Position numbers and translations under genes: made by a program
Part shown: in pieces, positions 22,133-34,476 of the stretch
Layout of the letters: each line of letters opens with the position of its first letter
Numbering within the stretch: position 1 is the first letter of the stretch
Source: Vitrella brassicaformis
Taxonomy: Eukaryota; Sar; Vitrellaceae
DNA: 64,000 nucleotides
NCBI GenBank assembly: GCA_001179505.1
Contig: CDMY01000227.1
Location: forward strand, 582,682-646,681
Reading direction: 5' to 3'
The notes under the pieces: generated by a model
What the model was told of the DNA's origin: nothing
Database searches by the model: none
Seen by the model: the letters and a program-made list of their open reading frames with translations, nothing else

Positions 22133-22732
22133 ATGATGTTCCTCCTGGCTGTTGCTCCTTGCTGCTGTTGCTCCGGAAGACAGGGGTGCCGCATCGTGAC
22201 CGCCATCTTCACCGTCGTTTGGCTCGTCGCTGGCCTGGCGTTGCTGTCTACTGGCGCAATCAAGAAGATCAAGGCGGACTCACTCAACCCAGCTGCTGAT
22301 TTCGAAGCTCTCGGCCGGGTGTGCACCATCGACGACATCGGTGCCAAGCAGTACCAAATCACGGGATCCGAGGAGCGTGACCGCTGCGAAGAGGAGTACA
22401 AGTACTTCTTCACCGTCGGCAACGGGACGAGAATATACACCTCGCGGATTGAGAAGCAGTCCCGGCCCGGCCCATGCCCAGTGGGGTTTTTGGACCTTCA
22501 AACGTATGCCGTAGGCCAGACAGTGGACTGCTGGAGGGCAAGGAAGGAGGTCAGCTCGGTGTACCAATGCGGCAACAAGCCGGAGTGCTACAAGATATTC
22601 GACCCTGCGGCCGAAGCCAAGGAATGGGCCAAAACCGGAGTGACTCTCATGATAATAGGGGGAGCGTTTATTGGTGTAGCCGTGCTCTTAGCGGGTATTC
22701 ATCTGCTTTGTATTCGCGTCTGTCGTCAGTAG
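22133..22732 (+). CDS. Two-transmembrane-segment protein with cysteine-bearing loop
   Basis: Single exon of 199 residues from the ATG in MMFLLAVAP. A hydrophobic segment at about residues 24-42 (VTAIFTVVWLVAGLALLSTG) and a second at about 170-192 (GVTLMIIGGAFIGVAVLLAG) flank a loop of some 125 residues. The loop holds six or seven cysteines and one N-glycosylation sequon (NGT). The N-terminus has a CCCC cluster, likely palmitoylated or membrane-proximal. Topology resembles claudin-like or tetraspanin-like small membrane proteins but no family signature is present. Function unknown. Confidence 0.65.
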   Translation: MMFLLAVAPCCCCSGRQGCRIVTAIFTVVWLVAGLALLSTGAIKKIKADSLNPAADFEALGRVCTIDDIGAKQYQITGSEERDRCEEEYKYFFTVGNGTRIYTSRIEKQSRPGPCPVGFLDLQTYAVGQTVDCWRARKEVSSVYQCGNKPECYKIFDPAAEAKEWAKTGVTLMIIGGAFIGVAVLLAGIHLLCIRVCRQ

Positions 22733-23146
22733 GACAGACAGGCAATCCATCCATCCATCCATGAGTCAGATTTTGGCTGTCGTGTGGTGTCGTGTGGTCT
22801 GACCTGGTCTAAGCTGACCTGTTCTCACAATAGGCTCTTTGTCTTACTTCATGAGTTCCTTCATGACTTTGCTTTGTGTTCTCCATGTGTGTGCGCGTGT
22901 GTTTGTTCCTCGGTCTCGTCTCGTTCATTGCTGTCAGCAAGTCGGTCTATCCTATGCGATAAGCGTGACAGTGCGATGGTGACTGTCCATGCATGGCCAT
23001 GCCTGTGTCCTTGGTTAATTCAATGTCCAATCGACAAATCTACTCTAGATAGACGCATGCCACCCGGCCCCTCATTCAATCTCTCCAATTCCGTAGACTC
23101 ACTCACAGCCACAGACCTCCACCTCGCTCACTCGCGATCCATCCCA
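22733..23146. other. Convergent 3' spacer
   Basis: Between the two-TM protein and Sly1 stop codons. Contains an ATCC run at 22746-22761. No gene seen. Confidence 0.45.
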
Positions 23147-26100
23147 TCACAGCAGGTCTGCCGGTGGTGATGCGCCTTGCCTGCCGCTGCCGAGGTCGCT
23201 CAGCTCCGTCACGAACTGACACGGCGCCACGAAGTCCGTGCAACCGTACACAACCTGACACACACACATACACACACACACACACAACTTGACACACACA
23301 CATGAGCAGCAGACTTGCAGATAGATACACGTTGGATGCACACGGCTGTCTACAGATGCAGAGTCTGTCTGTCTGTCTGTCCGTCTGTGGACGTGTGGTG
23401 TGGGTCGGCCATGACTCGATCATCTCCCTTTCTGACGGCGGCAGACCGGCACGAGCAAAGCAAAGCAAAGCGAAGCAAAGCTCTGGGAGATGGCCTTAAG
23501 GAGCCGACCGCGGGCAGTCACACAGGTGGGTAAGACACCCACCGTGTCAGTGTGGTGCTGCCGGCCGTCTCTCTCCCAAAGTGTCTGGCCCCGGCCGGCG
23601 GCAGAAGTCAGCCGTGCCGAGGAATTGTGCTCTGGGGTCGGTGTCTGGCTGGGCTGCACTGCCTGCCCACCTGGCTCTAGGCAGCCTCACTCAGTGCATG
23701 TGTGTGTGTAGGCCCACCTGCTTTTGCGATTTGAGTACGAGCTCTTGGAGTGCGTGGGCCTCGACAAAGTTGCCGCCGCCAACGACAAACACCAAGGCTG
23801 ATGGATGGATGGACACCCACACGTATGTGTTCCTTCCTCCGTCAGCTGCCTGCCGACCCACCCACCTTGTTTGAATGGGGTGCGCATCCTCGGCGCCTCG
23901 CCGCCGACCTGCATGGCCTGCACACACAAGACACATCAATCTATGAGTCAGGACTGCTATGTGTAAGGGAGGTGTTGTGTTGTGTTGTGACCTTTGGGTC
24001 AAGGTAGAGGTAGTGGTCCGTCGGCGACGAGGGCTTCTGCTCGAGGATGGCCTCCACGATGCGCGTGATCGGCAGATCCTTCTTCTGTGGCAGAAACGCC
24101 TTCACACCTGCACCCCGCCCCCACCCGACACACACCTCCACACACCCTCTCCCTCACTCTACTGGTCATGGCTCGTACCTTTGAGCAGCCCCCTTCCGTG
24201 ATCAGTGACCTTGGCGGCCAGTCCGCCGAGCGCCGAGACGGCCGTCTTGGCTGCGGCGCCTCCGAGGCTGGTGCCGGCCGTCTGGCCTGGCAGCGTCTTG
24301 ACCTCCATCTGCATGCTCTTGATTGACTGACGGGGGGGTAGAGAAGCACACAGATGGATGGATGGATGGATGGAGGGCGAGAGGGGGGTTGTTGTTTGTC
24401 TATTTGGTGGCTTGGCTGGGCTGGCCTACGGCAAGGTTTTGGAGGTAGTCGAGTGCCGCTGTGGATGCCCCGGCTGCCGTGAGGGCGTCGCTGAGGGCGG
24501 ACAGCTGCTGCTTGGGGATGTTCTCTGATCGGTGACAACCACCAGACAGACAAAGAGGCAGGCAGGAGGGAATGTGAGTGCGGTGTGGTGTGTGGATTGG
24601 ATTGGGTTGACGGTGTGGTGCCTGCCCTGCCTACGTCTGAGGAGGTAGAGCACCAGGAGGGCTCGTGTCTTGTCGACCAAGGTGCCTGATCCAATCCAAC
24701 CAACACACAGATGATGATGCCCCACCCGTCTCCATCCAGCCATCCCATTCATCCCACGTGTATCCATCAGTTCAATTACCTCGTGTGCTGTGTTTGATGA
24801 AGGCCTCCATTTGTGAGACCAGCGAGGTCAGCGAGCCACCGGGCACCTCGTCCTCAAACTCGTAATACTTGTCCAGCTCACGAGCCTAATCCACACACAC
24901 ACAGAGGGACAGAGGGACGGACACACAGGGTCTGTCTGGGTGGGCGAGTGTGTTGGATTGGATGTGCGAGTCAGTTGAGGCACCTACCCACCCACCTTGA
25001 TTTCGTTGACGAGTGCAGTGGCGAGGTTGGTGTGCATGTCGACGCTCCGTTTCTTCTCGGTCATCTCGGGCAGCGCATTGATGGCCGACGCCAGCCCTGC
25101 CGTCAGGTCCTCCTCCATCGGCAGCTCTGAGAGGCAGACCACAGCCACCCGCCCCCACCCACACACGTACCCGATTCTGTGGTGTGTGGTGTATGGTGCG
25201 GTGTGTGTATACCATACCTGGGTTTCCATTCGGCATGGCTGATGACGCCGAGGACGCCTGGCCGCTCTGGATCTCCTGCATCCTGCGATTGTACTCGTTC
25301 AATGCCTCGTGAATCGCCTGCAGCCACGACAGACATGAGAGCACAAGACCAAAAGGGGCGAATGCGGTGCGGTAGAGCCGTGCTTGGGTGAGTGAGTGAG
25401 TGAGGGTACTGACCGTGGCCACTGCTGGGAATGCCACGCCAGCATATTGGCTCCAGAAGGCATCCGAGCTGTCGAGGTCGTATGTCTTCTGCTTGGGCGG
25501 CCCGTCGCCCTCAGAGGCCCCGCCCTCATACACAGGAACCGTCACACGGTTCAACCTGACCACACACATACACACATTCACACACGCCGACACGCGCGTA
25601 TGGTATGGAAGTGGAAACGTGTGTGTGTGTGTGTGTGCGTGTGTGTGTTTAGGGATTGGTCTGACTTGAACTCGAAGACGTCGTGTATGAGTGCCTGGTA
25701 GGTCCAGGTGTGCTGAATCATCACTGACAGATCGATGTCACGATCCTGCAGACACACAGACAGCAGACAGACAGACAGACCCAGGTATACCGACCCGCAC
25801 ACGCACATACGGTCCCTCCCCCCGCGTGTGTGTCGGTGTGGGACTGACTGACCAGGATGATGAGCACGGGCCTCTGCAGGCTGGCGCTGCTGCTGGCGAA
25901 AATCGACGACGCACTCGAGCCGCGCTGAGACAGAAACTCGCGCAGACGAGCCTGACACACGCGCAAACGCAGAACACACGAAGGGTTTCAATGACCACAC
26001 ACTCACAGCCGGGCTCACCTCGAGTTTCCTGGCGACCATTTCTGCCGCATCGTTCGGTGGACACCTTATCACCGGAACCACACCTGAATGAGTGAGTGAT

Positions 26101-27090
26101 GTGAGGCAACACACACACGCACATGTGTACGGGCCGGGCCCATCTTGTGTTGTCTTGTCGTCCCCTCCCTCCCGGCCACCAACCGAGTGTGGCCAAGACG
26201 GAGAAGAGGCCCTCGACTACACGGTCAATAAACGCCTCGATCTACACACACGCACAGACAAAGTGTGACCACACAAGCACTCACTCGCAGCTACGCGCGC
26301 GCCTTTCTCTCTCGCCCTCTCTCTTTTCTACCCAGTCAGTCTCCCTCCCTAACCTCGTGGTCCTGTATGGTGGCGTCGTGGAGCGTGCGGTATGCATTGG
26401 TTAGGTTGAGCGAGAACTGGCTCGGCGACAGCGACACGAAACTCAAGAACCGGTCTACCACACGAGTGATCTGATGAACCGAATTCTGACCACCACACCA
26501 CAGGCCACCACACCACACCACAGACACCTCATCCTCTGTCCTGGCTGTCTGTCTGTCTGTCTGTCTATTCGTCCGTCGCTTGCTCACGGCCTGGAGGACG
26601 CCCTGTGCGAGTGTTTCGAGGAGCGGTCGGGGGATGGATGAGCTGAAGTTGAGGTGGTACCTCTCGTAGAGGTTCCGCTGGCAGTCTGCGATGATCCTTT
26701 GGATGTTCTGGGGGGTGGGCTCCACGAAGTACACCGACGGCACCTCAGGCACAGCACTCCTCTCGCTGTGCAGCGGCAGATGCAGCGTCACGCCGTGCCG
26801 ACGGAGGCCGCCAACCTGACACACATCACAATCACAGTGGTGTCAGTCAGGGAGTGTGATTGATGCCCACTCCACTCACTGACCTTCATCAGTGGCGCGA
26901 GGACGTCCTGGCAGAATCGGTCGTAGATGACGATCTTCCAGGTGACGCCTTCTGTCGAGGGCCCTCCCCAGCCACTCATGCCGCCCCCGCCGCCTCGCAA
27001 GGGGTCCTCCATGCCGCCCGACGGAGCCACCTGCAGCAGCAGCATCTTGGTCACCGCGTTCTTCTGACATTCTTGCACGTTGAGAGCCAT
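23147..27090 (-). CDS. SCFD1: Sly1/SCFD1 Sec1-Munc18 family protein
   Basis: SM protein that binds syntaxin-5-type SNAREs and promotes ER-Golgi membrane fusion. The first exon (26884-27090) encodes MALNVQECQKNAVTKMLL and then WKIVIYDRFCQDVLAPLM. The next contains GVTLHLPLHSERSAVPEVPS, VYFVEPTPQNIQRI and YERYHLNFSSSIPRP, the highly conserved Sly1 N-terminal block. Further exons supply RPVLIILDRDIDLSVMIQHT, WTYQALIHDVF, LDKYYEFED and, at the C-terminus, VVYGCTDFVAPCQFVTEL. About a dozen introns are present and I estimate 750-800 residues. An Ala/Ser/Gly-rich segment lies around 24250-24320. The family identity is very firm; exon edges are approximate. Divergent from the clathrin light chain gene. 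Confidence 0.9.
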
Positions 27091-27347
27091 CGGCAGGCAA
27101 CACCTGACCTGACGGTATAGAGCGTCCAGCTGAGTGTGCAGATGAGTGAGTCCTGTGCACGGCGTGGTTGTTGTGTGTTGCGCCACCTGCAGAATTCTGT
27201 TTTCTCAGCTGGTCTGCTGCTCATCCCTAGCCATAGCCATTGCCATTGCCATCGCCATCCTCTGTACCCTCTCCACGTTTGAAGAAAGCTCGCCAATTCT
27301 AAGCTCGCAGGAAAGGAGATCTGAGGCCAGGAGGTCCGTAGCACGTC
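27091..27347. promoter_or_regulatory. Divergent promoter region, Sly1 / clathrin light chain
   Basis: 257 bp between the start codons. Near 27228-27257 there is an imperfect GCCATT/GCCATA hexamer run (ccatagccattgccattgcc), the only repeated motif seen. Confidence 0.5.
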
Positions 27348-28167
27348 ATGGATCCGAGCGAGGACTTTCTGAAGTCCGAAAATGGCTTTGGCGACAGTTC
27401 ACAGATGCAGGGCGACTTCGGCAGCCCCTCTCAGTACGACACCTTCGACTTCGCCGCGTCGACAGCCCCGCCCGCCCAGCCGCCCGCCGACTCGGCCGCA
27501 GCCACCACCGGCGGCATGAGGGCATTCGACATGCCCGCCGATAACGGGTATGCGCCGCCTGCGCCGGCAGCCGTGCCCCTCGACATGGGCGGAGGCGGTG
27601 CCGGTGGTGCTGCTGGTGGTGGTGCGTCGGATGGTGTGATAGAGGGCGGCGGCATGGGAGGGGGCCCGGCGTACATTCCTGAGGTCAACCCGCTCACCGA
27701 GTGGGAGGAGAAGCACAACGCCGAGCTCGACGACAAGAACCGACAGGTGAGGGAGAGAGGGAGGGAGGGAGAGAGGGAGGGAGGGAGGGTGCAAGCGAAA
27801 GTCATGACACACAAAGGATGAACACGTGTGTGTCTGTGTGTGTTGTACATATACGTGTGTGTGTGTGTGTGATGCCCTCCCTTCCCTCCAGGAGGATGAG
27901 GCCAAGAAGCAGGCGCGAGCCAAGGCGCAGGAGGACATCAAGAAGTGGTACGAGGAGTACAAGCTGAGCGTCGCCAAGCGCAAGGAGCAGAACCAGCTCG
28001 AGGAGAAGGAGGCCATGGCCGCCAGGGAGACTGACCTCACGCGAGACAACGCCTGGGAGCGGGTCTGCACCATGGTCGACCTCAACAAAGAGTCGCAGCG
28101 GGACACCTCACGGATGAAGCAGACTTTCATCCAACTCAAGAACAACCCACTGCCGAGTGCCTCGTAG
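27348..28167 (+). CDS. CLC: Clathrin light chain
   Basis: Two exons (27348-27746 and 27892-28167) join in phase to 224 residues. The N-terminal half is acidic/Ala/Gly/Pro-rich and disordered, as usual for the family. The diagnostic heavy-chain-binding helix starts at NPLTEWEEKHNAELDDK and continues through KKWYEEYKLSVAKRK, NAWERVCTMVDL and SRMKQTFIQLKNNPL. It coats vesicles by binding the clathrin heavy-chain hub. The intron is microsatellite-rich (GGGA, GT). Identity is firm. Confidence 0.93.
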
Positions 28168-28521
28168 GCAGGGAGGGAGAGAGAAAGAGAGAGGGGGACA
28201 GGAAGGCGTCCACATAGATTTTGGGGTGGCCGGGCAGGCTGCTCTGCTCAAAGGGCGGGCGGGGGGTTGGGCGGTCGGGGGACGTAATTGAGTGGGAGGC
28301 TTGTGTGTGAGTGTGTATGGGGTGGTGGTGCACGGCGTGATGATCCTTCCCTCGTCGCATGGACAGTGGACACGTAGAGTGCGAATGACACTTGAATTCA
28401 TCCCTATATCACTCACTCATGGATACCGAGAAGCGGTCTGTCGGTCCGTTCACTGCTGCAGGTGTGTGTGTATCGTACCTACAAGAGAGAGAGGGAGTCT
28501 GCTGGCCGGGCCGCTAGGTAG
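28168..28521. other. Convergent 3' spacer
   Basis: About 350 bp between the clathrin light chain and XPF stop codons. GA-rich run and G-rich tract near 28250-28280. No gene seen. Confidence 0.4.
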
Positions 28522-31500
28522 CTAAGCTCCTGGTTCGGCGTCGCGTACGGTGACGGCGTCATGGATAAAGTTGTAGAGCTCCTTTGCGTTCTTGCTGCCG
28601 ATCAGCTGGGTCAGCTCGTCCAGACCCATCTTTGCCAAATCCGCCAGACATGACACCTGCACCACCCCGACCGACACACATACACACACATAGCGAGGGA
28701 GGGATAACCATGCCCTCACTCCACTCCACTGCTGGCAGTCGTACCTACCGCGTTGACGAGCCTCCGTTGGTTGTGGCCCGTCACGCCCGGCATCTTGCGT
28801 AGCAGATCCACAGCTACGGTGTTGTCGGCGCTGTCAGGCGAACGATTCTTCCTCGCCGAACCACCACCGGCAGGAGCACCACCACCACCACTGCCATTCA
28901 CCGCGCCACTCGCCTGGGGCCCGTCTGAAGCAGCTGCTGCTGCTGTTGCTGCTGCCGCCGCCGTCCAGTCGTTGTCTACGGGGCCGTCCTCCGCCTCCGC
29001 CTCTGCCTCTCCTGGCTGCTTCTTGCCGTCCATATCGACGTCGGTGCCATTGTTGTGGTTGCTATGGGGCTCTGCGGGAGAGGGTGTGTCGTCTTCCTCA
29101 TTGCCGACCCTGGATGCGACCTGGAAGTCAGGCTGCTCGCGGTTGGCCTGACAAGACAGAGATCGATCAAGGTGTGACGTCTGCATGGGGTGGGGTGGTT
29201 GGGCGACTGACCTTGAGTTTGATGAACAGGTTGGCGGTGAAGTGGCAGTGGGGCGACCAGATGAGGCGCAGTGTCGGGAAGTGCAGCGTCAACAGGATCA
29301 ACCTGGCGATATCAGGCAGACGGACAAACAGGCAGGCAGACAGACAGGCAGAAGGCACGGTGATTTCTCTCTCTCTGTCTGTCTCTGACGTGTTTGTGTG
29401 TCTTGCCGACTTTTCGATGATTTTTTGTTCCTCGATGGTTCTTCCGATCTGTTGGTTCCTGAGAGCGAAGCCCCGCCGCTCGTCGAACTCTATCAGCAGC
29501 GTCGGGTGGCTGTAGTAGCGACGCATCTGCTCGGCCTGAGCGAATGCATCCAATGCACCGACAGCACAGCGCAACACACGGGCTCGCTGGCGGCCTTTGG
29601 GCGCTCCATTCCAGTGTGCAGATATTCACCTGGTGGTATAGCCTCCCCGAGTTGATGGAGCTGATCAGGTCAGGAAGAGCCTTCCGCTCCACACACATGT
29701 GCCTGACACAACACAACACGACACGACACTTGTCCATCCATCCATCCATCCATGCACCTATTGGCCGACTCACTTGGAGAGCACATAATCGCCGACAGTG
29801 AGTGTGATGGGGTAGACGCTCAGCCCCTTGACAAACAGCTCATACGGCAGCGAGGAGCGGAACTCGCGCATGTCGACCACGACGACAGGACGGATCTGCT
29901 TGGCGAGCTCGGCGGCCCTGGCAGCCCCCCCGCCGCCCTGGCGCGTGTTGCCCTCGGCCGCCAGCTCGAACAGCAGCCTGTCGTCGGCTGTGGTGAGCTC
30001 GTCGACCGGCACGATCAGGTGCTCCTTCTGACGCATCAGCGACTCCCACGCCTGCTTCTCCTTCTGTGGAGAGAGAAAAAAAATGGATGGATGCCGGTGG
30101 GGCGGGGGATGTTGCCTAGTTAGTACCTGGAGAGCGTTCTTGAACTTGTACTGGTCGACTGAATTCTGGTCGTACCACAGCATGTACACCTGCAGGCCAC
30201 CCCACCCCACAGACACGAAGAGAGCGAGCGAGAGAGAGAGACCCCCATTCCTCCCTCCCCCCACCCTCGCCCTCGCCCCTACACTCTCCCTCACCCCCAC
30301 CGACCGACCTTCAGGTCCTTGCCCACGATGATTGCATCGTCCTCCCCACCACCACCACCAGCAGCAGCACTACTCGCCTCCCCCTCTCCCTTCTCCACAT
30401 CCATGACGTCATCACCGTCACCATCCTCCGTCCGGTCGGGGCGCCCTTCCTGCTTGACGGCAGCGGCCATCCTCCGCTGCCGCCTCTCAGCCTTGTTCCG
30501 CTCGTGTGCGTGGTAAAGCTCGGCGCAGTAGAGCTCGCTGGCCCGGATGAGGGGGATGTCGGCCTCGTAGATGACCACACAGTGGGGGCGGAAGGCGCGA
30601 AGGGACAACTCGTACAGACCTGGTATGAGAAACAGACACAGGCAGATGCGCACAGGGGGGAAAGGCCGAAGGTCGCCTGTGTGTCTGTGTGTGAGGGTGG
30701 GGGTGGGGGTGGAGGAGGAGGCTGGCTGGCTGGCTGCCCGGCTCACCTCACTCACCGTCGTATCTACTGGTGGTTACGATGGACACGTGTGGCGTGACAG
30801 GCATGTTGTTCTGCCGGGCGAGCACCGCCAGCACCTCGTTCATCTCATCCTCACCCACATCACGGCTGGAAGGAAGGGGTGGGGACCACACACAAAGGAC
30901 AGACACGACACACGGGCAGGAAGAAAACTAACTTGCTGTCGTCTGTCTGTCTGTCTTTGTTCTTTACTTGGGCACGACGTTCCTGAGTATGGCCACCTGC
31001 TCCGTGAGCAGCTCCAGCTCCATCCGCTGGGCAGCTGACATTTGGGGAGCACCACGACGACCACCACCCCCAGCACCCCCAGCAGCCCCTGCAGCCGCGG
31101 CTGATGCTGCTGCAGGGCCGCCACCGCCCTTGGCAAAACCCTTTCGCTGCCTGAAGACCATCACACCATCACCCACACCACACCACACCACACCACACAT
31201 ATCGGTAACATATCGGTAGGTGTTGGGTGCGGGTGCACCTACTTGTCCTTAGCGGCCTGTTGTCGTTTCTTCTGGTTGTGGCTGGTGAGGTAGTGGAGTA
31301 GTGACCCCTGCAGCGTGGGCACAGCGCCCTCAGTCAACACCTGACGACCAATCGGTCGGATATATCGATGAAGAGGGAGGCACATGAGAGAATGCCACGC
31401 CACGGCCTCCTGCACTGCACTGCACTGCACTGCCTGACCTGCATGAGCTGCCTACGGGTGACCTCTTCGTTGACGGCCACCAATATGCGATACGTCGGCC

Positions 31501-33266
31501 TGTCGTCCGCCCCATCCTCCCCGCCGTCCATCTCTATCACGTCATCACCGTCGCTATCCACAGCCACCCCAGCCGACACTCCTCCCTCTCCGTCCACACG
31601 CCGCCTCTTCTTGCGCTCCTCACTCAGCCGCCCGGCCTCACCCACAGCAGCACCACCACCAGCCGCAGCAGCCGGCCTCTTCTCACCCACAGCCGCAGCC
31701 GCCGACGACGCTCCCTCGCCACCGCTCTCTGCCTCTTCTCCTTCCTCCTTCTCCCTCTGTTGGATTCTCTTGAGCTTTGCGACGACGCTGCCGGCTGGGG
31801 GCGTCTGGGTGAGCAGCTTCAGAAGCGACTCCCACTTAGGGGTCACCTCGAGCACCAGGTGCAGGGATGACGTCCTCTTGGGCGGCGGCGGGGGCTTGGG
31901 CTGCCCGGCCTGCTGCTGCTGCTGCTGCTGTTGTGGGTCGGGGCGGCTGGGGCCACTGTTGTTGTCTGGTGGGCTGGGGGTGGGGGAGGGAGAGGGAGAG
32001 TGGGTTGGTGATGGGGCTTTGGTGCGGACGACCTGGTACACTCTGATTGATTGATAAGGGACACGGAAGACGGAGAGAATGGATGGGGTTTTGTGTTTTC
32101 GTGTGTGTTTTCGTGTGTGTGGTCGCCCGTGCCTTTCTTTGGCGAGTTTGAAGATGAGGTCCGCCTCGGTCGTCCCCATCCACCCACTGCTGCTGGACTG
32201 GCGGACGGATGCACACACAAACGTACAAGAAGGTCAGGCCGCTCTCCCCATCTCTCCCTCCCTCTCGTCTGTCTGTCACCTCCCTCACCCACATTGCTCC
32301 ACCCACCTCACCCACCTTGCTTGAGTCGTGAAGGCTCTCGACGTACATGAAGAACGTGACGGCGTCGTATCTGAGCATGTAGTGGAGCATCTTCCTGACC
32401 TCCCCGATGGCCTTGATGAGCGACTCCACCTCCGGCCCCAGCTTGTTCCACACGGGATCGCACTTGTCCCGCAGCTGCACCTCAAACGCCTTGAACAGGC
32501 AGTCACCCACCGTGGCGATGCCCTCCAGGTCGACCACCTTGTTGCGCTTGAGCTTCTCCAGGCCGCCCTGCAGCAGCTTGACCACGGCATGCTGCATCGA
32601 GCGCACGCTGTCCGTCAGAGGCAGCTGCACCTCCTCGGTGTCAGGCTCAGCCAAGCCGCCCAGGGTGTGGCTGACGTCAGATTGGATGCGGGGAAAGAGG
32701 TGCAGGCGTGTGACGGCGAGGGCCTTCATGACCTTCTCGACGGCTGCAAAGCCTCGCATGAGCATCTCAGGGCGGTCGGTGAGGCCCTTGATGAAGCCCC
32801 GCTTGTTGCGCTTGCGGAAGAGGCGAATAATGAAGGCCTCGTTCCAGCGGTCCGTCAGGGTGTGGGCGTGCATCACCAGCAGCCCGTCAATCATCTCGGG
32901 CGGCAGCTTGTTCATCAGCAGGTCCGTCACCAGAATCTGCGACGACACCAGGAAGCACCCGCCCTTGGCGTAGAGGTCGCTGCGCTCGCCCTTGTCGGTC
33001 TCGGCGGCGATGGCGTAGATGGGCATGCCGATCCCGCCCTCCTGCGCCACTCGCCGCTGGAACACCGTGGTTTCCTCTTTGCTCGCCAGGTTGAGCAGGA
33101 AAATGAGTTTGTGGGCGCAGCCGAAGGAGCGGAGGTAGTGGATGGCCACCGAGTAGAGACCCAGGCCACGGGCGGCCACGACGAGGCAATCGGACTCATT
33201 CAGTCGGTCTACTATGCGCTGCTGGAAGCCGAGAGCCGGACTTTGTTGCTGCCGACGCTCAGCCAT
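28522..33266 (-). CDS. ERCC4: XPF/ERCC4/Rad1 structure-specific DNA repair endonuclease
   Basis: Catalytic subunit of the XPF-ERCC1 nuclease, which cuts 5' of lesions in nucleotide excision repair and crosslink repair. The first exon (32316-33266) encodes the inactive helicase-like module with DGLLVMHAHTLTDRWNEAFI and LFRKRNKRGFIKGLTD, both strongly XPF-like. The middle has SLHLVLEVTPKWESLLKLL and an Ala/Gly/charged insertion. The nuclease core is intact: VVVVDMREFRSSLP, then TVGDYVLS, then CVERKALPDLISSINSGRLY, matching the GDYxL...VERK signature. A (HhH)2 domain closes the protein (KMPGVTGHNQRRLVNAV and KMGLDELTQLIGSKNAKELY). Between nuclease and HhH lies an Ala/Gly/Asp-rich linker of about 110 residues. 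Total is about 1,100 residues. Identity firm; some exon edges approximate. Confidence 0.92.
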
Positions 33267-33472
33267 GCTCAGAGGGAGTCAAATGGGCATCTATAGATCA
33301 ACGCTGTCGCAGCGGTCGGGATGGTGTGATCTCTCACCGCGGAGTCGCCTCATCCCCGAACCCAAGAAACCCTGGACCCAAGAAACCCTGCTCTCTTCCA
33401 CCAGATCGTCCCGGGCATCCTCCAGTTTTTTGACTCATCGTCCTGCTTGTCTGAGCCGCAGGTGTTGTGCAG
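33267..33472. promoter_or_regulatory. Divergent promoter region, XPF / unknown gene
   Basis: 206 bp between start codons. A possible splice acceptor (ccgcag) sits at 33456-33461 just before the downstream ATG, so a noncoding first exon for the plus-strand gene is possible. Confidence 0.4.
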
Positions 33473-34169
33473 ATGGACGAGAGATGTGACCAGTTCTTCA
33501 GCGATGCCCAATCACTGACCCAGCAGGCGACAGTGCTCAACAGCAAGGTCTCCAAGGACCTCGGCAAGCTGCGGCGCTTCCTAATGAAGAACCAGGAGCA
33601 CCGCTTCACTCCCAAGGCGCAGCAGCGGCTGTTCGATACTATTGGAATCTATGTCACCTGGGTCAAGAGGACCGAGATGGGCGCAGGTAATGAGGATTCC
33701 GTGTCAGCCGTGCTGGATGTGGTCAAGGACGCGCTGGCCATGCCCTTCACAGGTGGGTGGGTGCGACGGGCAAGGAAGCACCAGATGGAACAGAGAGAGT
33801 TCTCCCTTTCATTCGGTTTGTCTGGTCTGTCCTGTCTGTCATGCAGTGTTTGGCACAAAGCACAAGACCACACTGCTCCAGTGGCACGACCATCTCACCG
33901 CAGCAATAGCCGACCGTCCTGGCGGATCCGGTGGCGACGGGACGGAAGACGCGGCGCAAGAGTATCAAGCGCTGAGCCTGGATGAGGGAGGCCAGTGCGT
34001 GACGGTGTGGGACGAGTCTGCAGAGGCGACGCTCGAGGGGATAAATGTGCGGGACGAGGCCATGCGGGGGCGGGTGAAGGTTGGGATTGACGAGGGGAAG
34101 ATGGTCCATGTGCGAGTGGGGCTTAAGGACAGAACAGTGCTGAGTGTGAGGGTGGAGGAGGGGGACTGA
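33473..34169 (+). CDS. Conserved-looking protein of unknown function
   Basis: Two exons (33473-33752 and 33847-34169) join in phase 1 to 200 residues. The N-terminal half is predicted helical and coiled-coil-like (SLTQQATVLNSKVSKDLGKL, RFTPKAQQRLFDTIGIYVTW). The C-terminal 90 residues look beta-rich (KVGIDEGKMVHVRVGL, TVLSVRVEEGD). No family is recognised. It shares a short divergent promoter with XPF. Confidence 0.55.
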
Positions 34170-34476
34170 CTAGCCTGGTCAGTGAGTGAGATTAGATTGC
34201 CAGGGAGAAAGGCAATTGATCAACATTTAGTGAATGCTCCAGAACAGATCAGACCAAGGTGGGTGCATTCAAGCTTTTGGTGTCTTCCCGCTGAAGGCAA
34301 TCATGTCCCCCCAGATAGAACCTGCTTGTCTCCCTCACGTAGCACAGTACCGCACCCAGAGAGCACACACACACGCAGACGGACAGCGTCACGCAAGAGA
34401 AGCGAACAAATATGACGGAAGAGAGACACAAGAAGACATCACACGCACATCCATCACGACAATCTCTGGTAGCAGG
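34170..34476. other. Convergent 3' spacer
   Basis: About 300 bp between two stop codons; no repeat or gene of note. Confidence 0.35.

Noticed and set aside
32328-33296. 322-codon plus-strand open frame
   Set aside because: Antisense shadow of the XPF helicase-like exon; no protein character, whereas the minus strand matches XPF.
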